Origin: Micrococcus terreus
GTDB taxonomy: Bacteria; Actinomycetota; Actinomycetes; Actinomycetales; Micrococcaceae
Direction: 5' to 3'
NCBI RefSeq assembly: GCF_900116905.1
Contig: NZ_FPCG01000001.1
Location: forward strand, 434,001 to 498,000
DNA: 64,000 bases
The number at the start of each line of letters is the position of its first letter. Position 1 is the first letter of the stretch. Below the pieces are notes generated by a model. It was not told the origin of the DNA, did not search any database, and saw only the letters and a program-made list of their open reading frames with translations. This document shows, piece after piece, positions 17,887 through 26,779 of the stretch. The translations under genes and the position numbers were made by a program.

Positions 17887-18432
17887 TCAGGGCTGGGCGG
17901 GGCCGGCTCCGGCGAACCCGTGCTGGCGCCAGGCCTCGTACAGCACGATCGAGGCGGTGTTGGCCAGGTTCAGGGAGCGGCGTGAGGGCTGCATGGGCAG
18001 GCGGACCTGGGCGGTGACATGGGGGTCGGCGAGCACCTCGTCCGGCAGGCCGGTGGACTCGCGGCCGAACAGCAGGACGTCGCCTGGGCGGTAGTCCACG
18101 TCCGTGTAGAGGGTGTCTCCGTGGGCGGTGAAGGCGAAGACGCGGGCCGGGGCGTCCGGCGGGGTGAGAGCGGTCCAGGCGGCGTCCAGGTCCGGGTGGA
18201 TGGTGAGCACAGCCAGGTCGTGATAGTCCAGCCCCGCCCGGCGCAGCTTGGCGTCGGAGAGATCGAATCCCAAGGGCTCCACCACGTGCAGCTCGGCCCC
18301 GGTGATGGCCGCCAGACGGATGGCGTTGCCGGTGTTCCCGGGGATCTCCGGGGTGTGGAAGAGAATGCGGAAACCGGGCGTGCCGGGGGCAGGCTCGCGC
18401 GGGGCGGTCAGGTGGGGGTTCTGGCGGTTCAT
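17887..18432 (-). CDS. trmL: tRNA (cytidine(34)-2'-O)-methyltransferase TrmL
   Basis: 181 residues, a minimal SPOUT methyltransferase without an added RNA-binding domain. All three SpoU motifs are visible: PEIPGNTGNAIRLAA, LLFGRESTGLP and RLPMQPSRRSLNLANTASIVLYE. TrmL methylates the wobble nucleotide of tRNA-Leu (CmAA/cmnm5UmAA). ATG 18432 was chosen because it begins 2 nt after the stop of the upstream J-domain gene and gives the usual family length. The frame remains open upstream without homology. Confidence 0.9.
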   Translation of the reverse strand: MNRQNPHLTAPREPAPGTPGFRILFHTPEIPGNTGNAIRLAAITGAELHVVEPLGFDLSDAKLRRAGLDYHDLAVLTIHPDLDAAWTALTPPDAPARVFAFTAHGDTLYTDVDYRPGDVLLFGRESTGLPDEVLADPHVTAQVRLPMQPSRRSLNLANTASIVLYEAWRQHGFAGAGPAQP

Positions 18433-18434
18433 GG

Positions 18435-19502
18435 TCAGTACATCGCTCCCAGGAGTCGGGCCAAGACCCGGCGGTCCACGGTATGGGCCTGGGATCCGGT
18501 GCCCAGGAACATCTTCAGGTCCCGGCCCAGCTGCAGGGCGTTGGCCGGGGGATCGGTGAGGAACGCGGCGTCCGTCTCCAGGGAGCGGGTGCGGTCCAGC
18601 TCGATGATCGGCGCATGGGGGTTGTCCTCGCTGGCCAGCACCAGCACGAAGCCACCCACGGTGCACTCGGGGAACGCCCGCTGCAGGGCGACCATGGCCG
18701 GTGCGAGCGAGGGTGGGCTGACCGGGCGGTCTCCTTTCCACAGCTCAGCCCCGTCCCACCGGTAGACCCCGTCCGGCACCTGGAGTGAGCCGACCACGGC
18801 CAGTCGGTCTCCGCACAGCACCACGTGATCGATGGCGCCGGAGCTGACCCGTCCCGCTGAGAGCGAGAGCCCGGTGATCAGGCGGGCCGCCGGGAGGGCG
18901 TTGAGGACCTGGTTCTGCAGGACGCGGATGGTGCGGGCCTCACGGACCAGCCGAGCGCCGGCTGGAAGGATGCCGCGCTTGCGGGGAGCGCCATGGATCT
19001 GCTGGGAGCTGCGCTCCGCGTCGAGCGGGCCGTCCTCGCTGAGCGAGGGGTGATAGGTGACGGCAGGGCTTGAGGCGCCGTTGCGCTGGGAGGAGGGGCC
19101 CGACGTCGGGCTCCAGCGTTGGCGTGGACGTCTCGTCTCGCTGCGCACGCCAGAGGACCCAGCAGTGCTGGTGGGCCCGGTGGTGAAGGGGTTGGAGGCA
19201 GCGCTGCCGGATGCGGGGCCACGGTGCGAGGCGGTGGGGGCGCCGCGGACCGAGGCGCTGGCGAAGCTGCGGTCGTAGGCGCGGCGGGCCTCTGGTGTGC
19301 TGACCAGCTGCCAGGCGTCGCTGACCGCACGGAATTCGGCAGGGTCGCCGCCGTGGTCCGGATGGGTGCGGCGGGCGGCCTTGCGCCAGGCCGCCTTCAG
19401 GGCAGCCTCGTCCGCGTCGAAGGGGACGCCGAGGACTTCATAGGCCGAACGCTGGGTGCTCGACTGGTGCTGGGAGCGGTGGCGCGAGCCGTGGTCGGGC
19501 AC
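18435..19502 (-). CDS. J-domain (DnaJ-like) protein with unassigned C-terminal domain
   Basis: 355 residues. An N-terminal J domain (about residues 15-75) contains the essential HPD motif (RTHPDHGG) in the context YEVLGVPFDADEAALKAAW, so it should stimulate an Hsp70. A Ser/Thr/Pro-rich linker of ~90 residues follows. The C-terminal ~180 residues form an α/β domain with SSGAIDHVVLCGDRLAVV, which recalls the core of NERD nuclease-related domains but lacks their usual catalytic pattern. There is no Gly/Phe or zinc-finger region, so this is not the general chaperone DnaJ. GTG 19502 is chosen because AAGGGAG lies 4 nt upstream. It is followed 2 nt later by trmL. Confidence 0.78.
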   Translation of the reverse strand: MPDHGSRHRSQHQSSTQRSAYEVLGVPFDADEAALKAAWRKAARRTHPDHGGDPAEFRAVSDAWQLVSTPEARRAYDRSFASASVRGAPTASHRGPASGSAASNPFTTGPTSTAGSSGVRSETRRPRQRWSPTSGPSSQRNGASSPAVTYHPSLSEDGPLDAERSSQQIHGAPRKRGILPAGARLVREARTIRVLQNQVLNALPAARLITGLSLSAGRVSSGAIDHVVLCGDRLAVVGSLQVPDGVYRWDGAELWKGDRPVSPPSLAPAMVALQRAFPECTVGGFVLVLASEDNPHAPIIELDRTRSLETDAAFLTDPPANALQLGRDLKMFLGTGSQAHTVDRRVLARLLGAMY

Positions 19503-19619
19503 GGGGCTCCCTTCGGATGAGCGGCCAGGCGGGGCGCGTTGCTGGAGCGTCCGGTGGACGGAACGCCCGTCCAGACTACCGGGGAGTCTCCCGGGCGGAT
19601 GGTGGCGGAGGGGGCAGGG

Positions 19620-19625
19620 CATACT
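19620..19625 (+). promoter_or_regulatory. -10 box, leaderless start of the 19632 gene
   Basis: CATACT followed by 6 nt and ATG 19632. Confidence 0.45.
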
Positions 19626-19631
19626 GACGCC

Positions 19632-20579
19632 ATGACCACTTCAGGCCGTGTGCCGGTGACGCTCCTCGATCCATCTGCCGGGGCCTGGCTGGCTCAGCAG
19701 CTGGCTGAGGGCGCACAGCTCCGGCACGAGGTGACGCGCGTGGTGCCGAGAGGACGGCCACAGCCGTACGAGGCCTTCGCTCGGATCTTCCATCCCGTCC
19801 CCTGGACGTGCGAGTGGACGGCGGCGAACGCTCGATGCGTGGAGTCACTCGGGCTGGTGCCAGATCGCGTGCCGACTGAGCCCGGTGCCATGGCAGACGG
19901 GATGACCACCTGGGCGGAGGTGGCGGCGGATCAGGGGACCGAGGTGCACGCCTCTGCTCAGTGGGCCGACCTCGCCCGCGGTGAAGCCGGCGGGTTTGCC
20001 ACCTCCCGGAGCTGCCCGGGGCTGGAATACGGCCAGGTGTCCGACGGGGAGTTCATCGGACCGGGGGCTGCTGCGCTCGCGGACGTGCTGCTGGCTCACA
20101 CCTCCACACCCGTGGACCTGGTGCTGGGCCTCTGGGAGGGCAACGGCTCCTTGAGCGTCGGCGTGGATTCCGTTGCGGGTGTTGGTGCCGGCGGTCAAGG
20201 TGACTTCGTCGGGCACCCGCTGGGGAACAGCGCCGCGGAAGCCCTGCGGACCGGTGAGGGGCTGCTCAGTGTGATCGGTGGGTACCGGAGGTACCTGCTG
20301 GTGGGCGACGACGGTTCTCGCCTGCGCGATCCCGTGTGGGGTGGGCGGGCGGACCTGCCGGGCGAGGGTGTGCGTCTGTGGCCGAACCTGGCATGGCCGC
20401 CGGACCGGGCCTGGACGATGGCCACCGAGATCGACGATTGCTGGACGCTGGTCGCCGGGTCGTGGGACCTGATCCGGGCGCTGTGCTCGCATCCGGACCT
20501 GGAGGCGCTGCCGATCCGCCCTGACGCTGAGTTGGGACCCTTCAGCGATTCTGTGAACGGGCGCTCGCCGTCTGTCTGA
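19632..20579 (+). CDS. Conserved hypothetical protein
   Basis: 315 residues, soluble, with no signal peptide or membrane segment. I do not recognise a domain. Several Trp-rich stretches (VPWTCEWTAA, LWPNLAWPPDRAW, IDDCWTLVAGSW) and the absence of low complexity suggest a globular protein. The final ~25 residues (LEALPIRPDAELG) look structured. ATG 19632 is supported by the -10 box 6 nt upstream. It is divergent from the J-domain gene. Similar stand-alone proteins with this Trp pattern occur in Micrococcaceae, but the function is unknown. Confidence 0.7.
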   Translation: MTTSGRVPVTLLDPSAGAWLAQQLAEGAQLRHEVTRVVPRGRPQPYEAFARIFHPVPWTCEWTAANARCVESLGLVPDRVPTEPGAMADGMTTWAEVAADQGTEVHASAQWADLARGEAGGFATSRSCPGLEYGQVSDGEFIGPGAAALADVLLAHTSTPVDLVLGLWEGNGSLSVGVDSVAGVGAGGQGDFVGHPLGNSAAEALRTGEGLLSVIGGYRRYLLVGDDGSRLRDPVWGGRADLPGEGVRLWPNLAWPPDRAWTMATEIDDCWTLVAGSWDLIRALCSHPDLEALPIRPDAELGPFSDSVNGRSPSV

Positions 20580-20629
20580 CGGGGGATCTGGTCTCCGTGG
20601 GACCTCCCGCCTCCGCCGCATGGTGGTGC

Positions 20630-20665
20630 CCTGGGGGAGTGCGGGTTCAATCCCCGCCACTCGCC
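20630..20665 (+). other. tRNA 3'-end remnant (T-arm and acceptor strand)
   Basis: GCGGG-TTCAATC-CCCGC (20641-20657) is a perfect tRNA T-arm, directly followed by the 7-nt acceptor-like strand CACTCGC (20658-20664). No matching 5' half (GCGAGTG) lies in the preceding 100 nt. The acceptor strand resembles tRNA-Leu. It is best read as a remnant or an attachment-site scar rather than a functional tRNA. Confidence 0.5.
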
Positions 20666-20812
20666 TGCATCCTGCTCGTTCACGTGCGCCCGTGAGCGAT
20701 TCCATGACTCGGTTCCGAGTCCTGCACAGGTGACGTGTTCGGCGTTCTCATCCCCGATCGGCTGGTCTGGGCCTTAACGTGTCTGGGCGGTGTGTTCGAA
20801 TATCAGTACGAG

Positions 20813-20826
20813 GAGAACGGGTTCTC
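20813..20826. repeat. 14-bp palindrome upstream of the DUF222/HNH gene
   Basis: GAGAAC-GG-GTTCTC is a perfect inverted repeat about 20-30 nt before the start codon cluster of the next gene. It could be an operator. The half-site spacing (2 nt) differs from LexA boxes (4 nt). Confidence 0.4.
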
Positions 20827-20845
20827 GTGAGGTCGGCTGGAGGAG

Positions 20846-22657
20846 GTGGTGGTGGTCGTGGCAGTGGTGGTGGATGAGGTTGCGGCTATGCTGCCTTCGG
20901 CTCAGCATGTCGATGCCTCTGCTTTGTGCCTGGGTGAGCTGCTGTCGCTGACTCGGCACCTGACTCGAGAGCTGACGGGGCGCCTCGCGCGCCCGGACTT
21001 TGTGGAGTCGTTGAATCCGGTGGTGGACCCAGCTGAGGCCTCGCCGGAGGCACAGGAACACCTGGCGGCCGAGGCGGTGACGTTGCCGGTGGTGCAGGAG
21101 CAGGTGGCTGCTCTGGTGCGGGTGGTGGAGGGTGCGGCGACGGCGGTGGCTGGTCATACGGCCCGGGTGTTTGAGGATCCTCAGGCCCGGCGCCGGTGGT
21201 TGGGGCTGCCTCAGGGCAAGACCGGGTTCCGGTCCTCGGCTGATTTCGTGGAGAAGACCCATCACACGCCGGCCCGGCAGACCCGGGAGCGGGAGAACCG
21301 GGCGTCCCAACACCTGACGGTCTCCTCGGATAGTCCAGAGGCTGGTGGTTCGCTTCCTGAGGTGTCTGGTGCGTTGTGGTCGGGTGCGGTGGACCCTTCT
21401 GTGGTGGATGTGATCACTCGGACCCTGGGCCAGGCCCGCCGGGCGGCGGCCACGGCGCGGGTGTCGAGATCTTGGGTGGAGCAGCAGGTGGCTGCGGGTG
21501 AGGTGGAGTTGATGGGTCGGGCGCGTCGGGAGTGTCCGGGGGTGATGGTCCAGGTGTGCAAGCGCTGGCTGGCAAGGTTCAACGACGACCTGGAGCGCAC
21601 CACCGGTGAGCCACCCCAGCAGGTGGTGCATCAGGGGCGTGCTGCCCGGTTCGTGCGGGAGGAGGGCGGACTGTTCCTGTGGCACTTGTTCCTGACCCAG
21701 GCCCAGCATGAGATCTTCAAGACCGTGGCCTCAGCTGGTGCCAATCCGCGGGCCCGGAAGAACCAACAGGCCGCTGATGGTGGGCCTGCTGGTCAGGACG
21801 GTGAGCTGTCGCCAGATCTCTTGAGCCTGTTTGATCAGGCCACGCAGGGCGCAGAAGAACAGGACCGGGCCACTGAGGACGAGGTGTTCTGTGCTGGTGT
21901 GGCACCGTGGGTGGAGCGGACGGAGGAGCGGAATCGTCGTCAGGTCGATGCGGTGATCACCGCCCTGACTGCGGCGTTGCGGATCAAGGATTCGGGGTTG
22001 CCGGATACGGGTGGGTATGCCCCTCAGGTGATGGCGGTGATCGACTACGACACCCTGGCCGGCAGACTCTTGGACCACCCCGACCCACCACCACCACCGG
22101 AGATCCCCACGGAGCTGCTCCGGCCAAGGGAGCCCGGGTATGAGCCTCCGGGGAAGCCACCGCCGGGTGGGGTGGACTTACGGGGGTCTTTGGTGTCGAC
22201 GGCGGGGTTCTCTGGTCCGATCGACCCTAGGGTGATCAGGGCGTGGGCCTGTGACGGGCAGATCCTGCCGGTGGTGTTGGGGGCTCAGGGGCAGATCGTG
22301 GATGCCGGGCCGGCTCGGAGGCTGTTCCCGGCCCCGTTGCGGCGGGCGATCATCGCCCGGGACCGGGGATGTGCTGCTCCGGGGTGTGGGCAGCCGGCGA
22401 CCTATTGTCAGGTCCATCATGTTCAGCATTATGAGCATGGGGGTCCGACCACGGTGGAGAACGGGGTGCTGTTGTGCGAGCACCACCACCAGGCGGTGCA
22501 CCATGACCAGTTCCGGATCCATATGCGCCACGGGGTCCCTTGGTTCGAGGACACCAGCTCCACCGCCCGGTCCAGGCAGGCCAGCTCGAGGACCGGTGCT
22601 GAGCCGGAGCTGACCCGCAACCAGTACTGGGCCGACCACCCAGACCCACCATGGTGA
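20846..22657 (+). CDS. DUF222 domain / HNH endonuclease (13E12 repeat family)
   Basis: Up to 603 residues. A long helical DUF222 region (about residues 15-430) is followed by a C-terminal HNH nuclease: CAAPGCG and CEHHH supply zinc ligands around the catalytic VHHVQHYEHGG core. Several GTG codons overlap AGGAGG (20841-20846); GTG 20852 or 20858 would be better spaced than 20846. This family (M. tuberculosis 13E12 REP) is multi-copy and linked to mobile DNA and phage attachment sites. Codons end in T or G more often than in the neighbours, and a tRNA remnant sits 180 bp upstream, both pointing to acquisition. Its role is not established. Confidence 0.87.
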   Translation: MVVVVAVVVDEVAAMLPSAQHVDASALCLGELLSLTRHLTRELTGRLARPDFVESLNPVVDPAEASPEAQEHLAAEAVTLPVVQEQVAALVRVVEGAATAVAGHTARVFEDPQARRRWLGLPQGKTGFRSSADFVEKTHHTPARQTRERENRASQHLTVSSDSPEAGGSLPEVSGALWSGAVDPSVVDVITRTLGQARRAAATARVSRSWVEQQVAAGEVELMGRARRECPGVMVQVCKRWLARFNDDLERTTGEPPQQVVHQGRAARFVREEGGLFLWHLFLTQAQHEIFKTVASAGANPRARKNQQAADGGPAGQDGELSPDLLSLFDQATQGAEEQDRATEDEVFCAGVAPWVERTEERNRRQVDAVITALTAALRIKDSGLPDTGGYAPQVMAVIDYDTLAGRLLDHPDPPPPPEIPTELLRPREPGYEPPGKPPPGGVDLRGSLVSTAGFSGPIDPRVIRAWACDGQILPVVLGAQGQIVDAGPARRLFPAPLRRAIIARDRGCAAPGCGQPATYCQVHHVQHYEHGGPTTVENGVLLCEHHHQAVHHDQFRIHMRHGVPWFEDTSSTARSRQASSRTGAEPELTRNQYWADHPDPPW

Positions 22658-22751
22658 GATTCAGGGACGCTGGCGGTCGCCCTGGACGAGTTCCTGAGGA
22701 ATGAGATCGGCATGACGGACACCGCGGAGCAGGCCGGGAGGAGCAGGTCAC

Positions 22752-22757
22752 CATAAT
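22752..22757 (+). promoter_or_regulatory. -10 box, leaderless start of the lipid kinase gene
   Basis: CATAAT, 6 nt before ATG 22764. Confidence 0.5.
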
Positions 22758-22763
22758 GAGGAC

Positions 22764-23867
22764 ATGAGCCACCCCACTATGTCGCAGCGACTGCTGCTGT
22801 TCATCAACCCGGCCTCTGGGGCGGGACGTGGCGTCGGCGCAGGAGCTGAGGCCGTGGCCCGATTCAGGAGTGCCGGTGCCGATGTCCGCGTGGTGGACAC
22901 GGCACCACAGACGGGAACCGTGACCGGCCGAATGTCCGCCCACGGTGCTGTCACCCACGACGACGTGACGGATGCACTCCGTACGAGTATCCAGCGGGAA
23001 CGACCAGACGCCGTGGTGGTCGTGGGTGGTGATGGCATGGTCCACGCTGCCGTGAACGTCCTCGCCGAGACGGAGATCCCCCTGGGCCTGATCCCAGCAG
23101 GAACAGGGAACGACTTCGCCAGGAACTTCGGCATCCACCGACTCTCCGTCCGTACTGCAGTGGAAGAGATCATGGCAGCACTCGTCGCCGGTCCCCGCAG
23201 CGTGGACCTGGCGAAAGTGGAACTGCGTCCGCTTCCACCGGCGAACACCGTCGTGCAGAAGACTGCCGCGGACGTTCGGTGGGTGGCATCAGGGGTCAAC
23301 GTGGGGTTCGACGCCGTGGTCAACGATCGGGCCAATGCACTGCGCTGGCCCACCGGACGTGCACGCTACGTGGTGGCCGTGCTCCAGGAGCTGTGGCGGT
23401 ACACCGCACCGGCACTGACCGTCACCACCACGGACCAACAGAGTGCCACTGAGGTCAGGACGGAGCGGACCTTCGTGCTCAGCGTGCTGAACGGCTCCTA
23501 CTTCGGCGGCGGGATGAAGGCTGCCCCCGGGGCCAGCGTGGACGACGGCCTGATCGACACCCTGTGGGTTCCAGCCATGCGCCCGGCGAGATTCCTCCAG
23601 GTGTTTCCGCGCGTACTCTCCGGCGGCCATGCCACCGTCCCGGAAGTGCGTCTGGCGCAGGTGCAGACTGTGGACGTGGCGGCATCGGATGAGGAGAGCG
23701 GCAGGGCCGCCACTCACACCCGGGGAGACCGCCGAGCGGCATCCCTGCCGATCGTCCATGGCGACGGCGAAGCGATCGGCCGACTTCCTGTGCGGATCAC
23801 GGCTGCGCCGGGAGCGCTGCTCCTGCTCGTGGGGCAGGAGACAGAACGACCGGGAACCCTAGACTGA
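22764..23867 (+). CDS. Diacylglycerol kinase family lipid kinase
   Basis: 367 residues. The DAGK catalytic signature is clear: FINPASGAGRG near the start, VVVGGDGMVHAAVNVL (the GGDG nucleotide loop) and LIPAGTGNDFARNFGI. The C-terminal half has the lipid-binding β-sandwich with GGGMKAAPGASVDDGLID. It should phosphorylate a lipid such as diacylglycerol at the membrane, feeding phospholipid recycling. ATG 22764 is supported by the -10 box 6 nt upstream. It ends 4 nt before the cysteine desulfurase gene, whose own promoter box lies inside this gene's 3' end. Confidence 0.9.
   Translation: MSHPTMSQRLLLFINPASGAGRGVGAGAEAVARFRSAGADVRVVDTAPQTGTVTGRMSAHGAVTHDDVTDALRTSIQRERPDAVVVVGGDGMVHAAVNVLAETEIPLGLIPAGTGNDFARNFGIHRLSVRTAVEEIMAALVAGPRSVDLAKVELRPLPPANTVVQKTAADVRWVASGVNVGFDAVVNDRANALRWPTGRARYVVAVLQELWRYTAPALTVTTTDQQSATEVRTERTFVLSVLNGSYFGGGMKAAPGASVDDGLIDTLWVPAMRPARFLQVFPRVLSGGHATVPEVRLAQVQTVDVAASDEESGRAATHTRGDRRAASLPIVHGDGEAIGRLPVRITAAPGALLLLVGQETERPGTLD
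23860..23865 (+). promoter_or_regulatory. -10 box, leaderless start of the cysteine desulfurase gene
   Basis: TAGACT inside the last codons of the lipid kinase gene, 6 nt before GTG 23872. It selects GTG 23872 over the in-frame ATG 23878. Confidence 0.45.
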
Positions 23868-23871
23868 GGCG

Positions 23872-25134
23872 GTGCGGATGAACAGCGTCTACCTCGACCA
23901 CGCCGCCACCACCCCGATGCGGCCGGTGGCGCTCGAGGCGTACACCGAGGCCGCCCGTCGGCTCGGCAACCCCTCCTCACTGCACCGCTCCGGACGGTCC
24001 GCTCAGCTGCATCTGGAGGACGCACGCGATGCCCTCGCCGCCACTGTGGGGGCACACCCCTCCGAGGTGATCCTCACCGCCGGAGGGACCGAAGCGGACA
24101 ACCTCGCGCTCAAGGGGCTCTACTGGGCACGGCGGTCCCAGGACCCGAACCGCACCCGGATCATCCTCACCGGCGCTGAACACCATGCCGTGCTGGACAC
24201 CATCACCTGGTTGGAGCAGCACGACGGTGCAGAGCTGGTGTTCGTCCCCATGGACGCTGAAGGACGCGTGGACCTCGCGGCCTGGCAGGCTGAGTTGGCC
24301 GTGGCACCAGAGCAGACTGCACTGGCCACCCTGATGTGGGCCAACAACGAGATCGGCACCATCCAGCCCGTGGCTGAGGCCGCCACCATCGCAGCCGACC
24401 AGGGCGTGCCGTTCCACACCGATGCCGTGCAGGCCGTGGGTTCCATCCCGATCGACTTCGCGTCCAGCGGTGCCACCACGTTGGCCTTCAGCGGGCACAA
24501 GCTCGGCGGGCCGGTGGGCATCGGCGCCCTGCTCGTTCGCCGCGATGCCACGCTCACGCCCGTGCTGCACGGCGGGGGACAGGAACGCCAGATCCGCTCC
24601 GGCACCCTTCCGGTGGCCCTGATGGCCGGATTCGCCGCCGCCGCCACCGAGGCACACCAGCACCTGGACGCCGAGCGGAACCGGTTGGGCACCCTCCGGG
24701 ACCTGTTGATCGAGAAGGTGCAGGCCGCCGTCGGGAATGCTGTGCTGCGCGGGGCGCAGGACCGGGACCCTGCCACGGGAGAGAAGCTGCCGGCGGGAAC
24801 CCGGCGGCTGCCCGGGAACGCGCACTTCACCTTCCCCGGGTGCGAGAGCGACTCGCTGCTGTTCGGCCTGGACACCGCCGGAGTGGAGTGCTCAGCGGGA
24901 TCGGCCTGCACTGCGGGCGTGGCCCAGCCCTCGCACGTGCTCACGGCCTTGGGACTGGACGAGGCCGAGGCGAGATCGGCCCTGCGCTTCACACTGGGGC
25001 ATACATCCGTGCCTGCCGACGTTGACCACCTTTTGGACGTGCTGCCCGGCGTCCACCAGTCCGCCCTGACCGCGGGGATGGCCGGCCGGGTCAGCTCGAT
25101 CCGCACCGCCAACAGCCACCTGGAGAGGAACTGA
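23872..25134 (+). CDS. Cysteine desulfurase (IscS/NifS class)
   Basis: 420 residues. PLP enzyme of class [10 protein letters not shown] at the N-terminus, the PLP lysine in SGHKLGGP (Lys210) and the active-site cysteine in SAGSACTAG (Cys346). It takes sulfur from L-cysteine as a persulfide. The adjacent mnmA, 4 nt downstream, is the natural acceptor, so the main role here is likely tRNA 2-thiouridine synthesis. The order desulfurase, mnmA, MetE-like matches Rv3025c/Rv3024c/Rv3015c. The GTG start is supported by a -10 box at 6 nt. Confidence 0.93.
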   Translation: MRMNSVYLDHAATTPMRPVALEAYTEAARRLGNPSSLHRSGRSAQLHLEDARDALAATVGAHPSEVILTAGGTEADNLALKGLYWARRSQDPNRTRIILTGAEHHAVLDTITWLEQHDGAELVFVPMDAEGRVDLAAWQAELAVAPEQTALATLMWANNEIGTIQPVAEAATIAADQGVPFHTDAVQAVGSIPIDFASSGATTLAFSGHKLGGPVGIGALLVRRDATLTPVLHGGGQERQIRSGTLPVALMAGFAAAATEAHQHLDAERNRLGTLRDLLIEKVQAAVGNAVLRGAQDRDPATGEKLPAGTRRLPGNAHFTFPGCESDSLLFGLDTAGVECSAGSACTAGVAQPSHVLTALGLDEAEARSALRFTLGHTSVPADVDHLLDVLPGVHQSALTAGMAGRVSSIRTANSHLERN

Positions 25135-25138
25135 GCGC

Positions 25139-26323
25139 ATGAAGGTCCTGGCCGCCATGAGCGGGGGAGTCGACTCCGCCGTCGCAGCAGCGCGGGCCGT
25201 GGATGCCGGCCATGAGGTGGTGGGCGTGCACCTGGCGCTCTCTCGCATGCCCGGAACCCTGCGCACCGGATCGCGCGGCTGCTGCACCATCGAGGACTCA
25301 CGCGACGCCTGGCGGGCCTGCGAGAAGCTGGGCATTCCGTACTACACCTGGGACTTCTCCGAGCGCTTCGCCGAGGACGTGGTGCAGGACTTCGTGGACG
25401 AGTACGCGGCCGGCCGCACCCCGAACCCCTGCATGCGCTGCAACGAGCGGATCAAGTTCGCCGCCCTGCTGGAGAAGGCCCTGGCGCTGGGCTTCGACGC
25501 CGTCTGCACGGGGCACTACGCCAAGGTGGTGGAAGGCGAACAGGGCTTGGAACTGCACCGCGCCGCCGACTGGGCCAAGGACCAGTCGTATGTGCTCGGC
25601 GTGCTCACCGCGGAGCAGCTGTCCCACTCCCTGTTCCCCCTGGCCGACACCCCCTCCAAGGAGCAGGTGCGTGCCGAGGCCGCTGAACGTGGACTGACCG
25701 TGGCCACCAAGCCCGACTCGCACGACATCTGCTTCATCCCCGACGGCGACACCCGCGGCTGGCTGGCCGAGCGGGTGGAGATGAGCGAGGGGCAGATCCT
25801 CGACGCGCAGGGCCAGGTGCTCGGCACCCACCCCGGCGCGCAGGCGTTCACCGTGGGCCAGCGCAAGGGACTGAACATCGGGCGTCCGGCGGCGGATGGC
25901 AAGCCGCGGTTCGTGCTGGAGGTCCGCCCCAAGGACAACACCGTGGTGGTGGGTCCGCGCGAGATGCTCGCCGTGGACCGCGTGGCGGGCATCCGTCCCT
26001 CCTGGGCCGGCGCTCCCGTGTCGGAGGAGGCCACTGGAGACTGGTTCGACTGCCACCTGCAGGTGCGTGCGCACGGGGACCCGGTGCCGGCACGTGCCCG
26101 CGTGGAGCAGGGCTCTGACCAGCTTCCCGACGACGTCACACCCGTGGGTGCCACGGCGGCGGGATCCGCTGGGGTCCGGTGGGTGATCGAACTGCACGAA
26201 CCGCTCCAGGGGGTGGCGCCGGGCCAGACGGCGGTGCTGTACCAGGGCACCCGGGTGCTGGGTCAGGCCACGATCGACTCCGCGGTGAACTCCGCCCGGC
26301 TCGGGGACGCCGTCCAGGGCTGA
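25139..26323 (+). CDS. mnmA: tRNA-specific 2-thiouridylase MnmA
   Basis: 394 residues. The PP-loop [10 protein letters not shown] lies at the N-terminus. The two catalytic cysteines are present: Cys98 in NPCMRCN and Cys198 in [23 protein letters not shown] and the C-terminal β-barrel complete the family pattern. MnmA adenylates and then thiolates U34 of Lys, Glu and Gln tRNAs, using sulfur from the desulfurase encoded just upstream. It is co-transcribed with that gene, with a 4-nt gap. A slight insertion near residue 320 is unremarkable. Confidence 0.95.
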   Translation: MKVLAAMSGGVDSAVAAARAVDAGHEVVGVHLALSRMPGTLRTGSRGCCTIEDSRDAWRACEKLGIPYYTWDFSERFAEDVVQDFVDEYAAGRTPNPCMRCNERIKFAALLEKALALGFDAVCTGHYAKVVEGEQGLELHRAADWAKDQSYVLGVLTAEQLSHSLFPLADTPSKEQVRAEAAERGLTVATKPDSHDICFIPDGDTRGWLAERVEMSEGQILDAQGQVLGTHPGAQAFTVGQRKGLNIGRPAADGKPRFVLEVRPKDNTVVVGPREMLAVDRVAGIRPSWAGAPVSEEATGDWFDCHLQVRAHGDPVPARARVEQGSDQLPDDVTPVGATAAGSAGVRWVIELHEPLQGVAPGQTAVLYQGTRVLGQATIDSAVNSARLGDAVQG

Positions 26324-26370
26324 TCCCGTACGCACGGCTCAATGGGCGGGGCAGACAGACGTGGACGCAC

Positions 26371-26376
26371 TACGGT
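26371..26376 (+). promoter_or_regulatory. -10 box before the chorismate mutase gene
   Basis: TACGGT, 7 nt before ATG 26384, which fits leaderless transcription and favours that start over codons further upstream. Confidence 0.4.
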
Positions 26377-26383
26377 GGAACGC

Positions 26384-26779
26384 ATGAGCGCCGAGTACGA
26401 CCCGCACGCCAGTTCCCTGCAGACCTCCGCCGACCCCGCCGTCCTGGAGGAGCTGTTCGCGATCCGCGGCAGCATCGACAACATCGACGCGACGCTCGTC
26501 TATCTGCTGGCCGAACGGTTCAAGTGCACCCAGAAGGTCGGGCGGCTCAAGGCCGAGCATCAGTTGCCGCCCTCGGACCCGGACCGGGAGACCGCGCAGA
26601 TCGACCGGCTGCGCAGACTGGCCACTGATGCGGACCTGGACCCGGCTTTCGCGGAGAAGTTCCTGAACTTCATCATCTCCGAGGTCATCCGTCACCACCG
26701 GGCGTTGGCCGAGGACACCGGCACTGTGCCCACTGTCCCCGCGCAGTCTGCGGACACCGGGACCGGACCACAGGCGTGA
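26384..26779 (+). CDS. Chorismate mutase (AroQ type)
   Basis: 131 residues, all helical. The AroQ pattern is visible: IRGSIDNIDATLVYLLAERF, then KVGRLKAEHQLPPSDPDRE and a C-terminal helix. It converts chorismate to prephenate on the way to Phe and Tyr. The polar C-terminal ~25 residues are outside the domain. ATG 26384 is chosen from the -10 box 7 nt upstream and the fit to family length. The stop codon overlaps the GTG start of the next gene by 4 nt, so the two are translationally coupled. No other aromatic pathway genes are nearby. Confidence 0.88.
   Translation: MSAEYDPHASSLQTSADPAVLEELFAIRGSIDNIDATLVYLLAERFKCTQKVGRLKAEHQLPPSDPDRETAQIDRLRRLATDADLDPAFAEKFLNFIISEVIRHHRALAEDTGTVPTVPAQSADTGTGPQA

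Noticed and set aside
20580-20680. Intact tRNA gene before the DUF222/HNH gene
   Set aside because: Only the T-arm and 3' acceptor strand are present. No anticodon arm or pairing 5' strand can be built from the preceding 100 nt.
20785-20798. Possible SOS box (GGGCGGTGTGTTCG) upstream of the DUF222/HNH gene
   Set aside because: Only one half-site (GTGTGTTCG) matches; the other half differs at four of five positions. Mycobacterial 13E12 genes are SOS-linked, but the sequence here does not support it.
20813-20826. GAGAACGGGTTCTC as a LexA box
   Set aside because: The half-sites are separated by 2 nt instead of the 4 nt of actinobacterial LexA boxes. Kept only as an unassigned palindrome.
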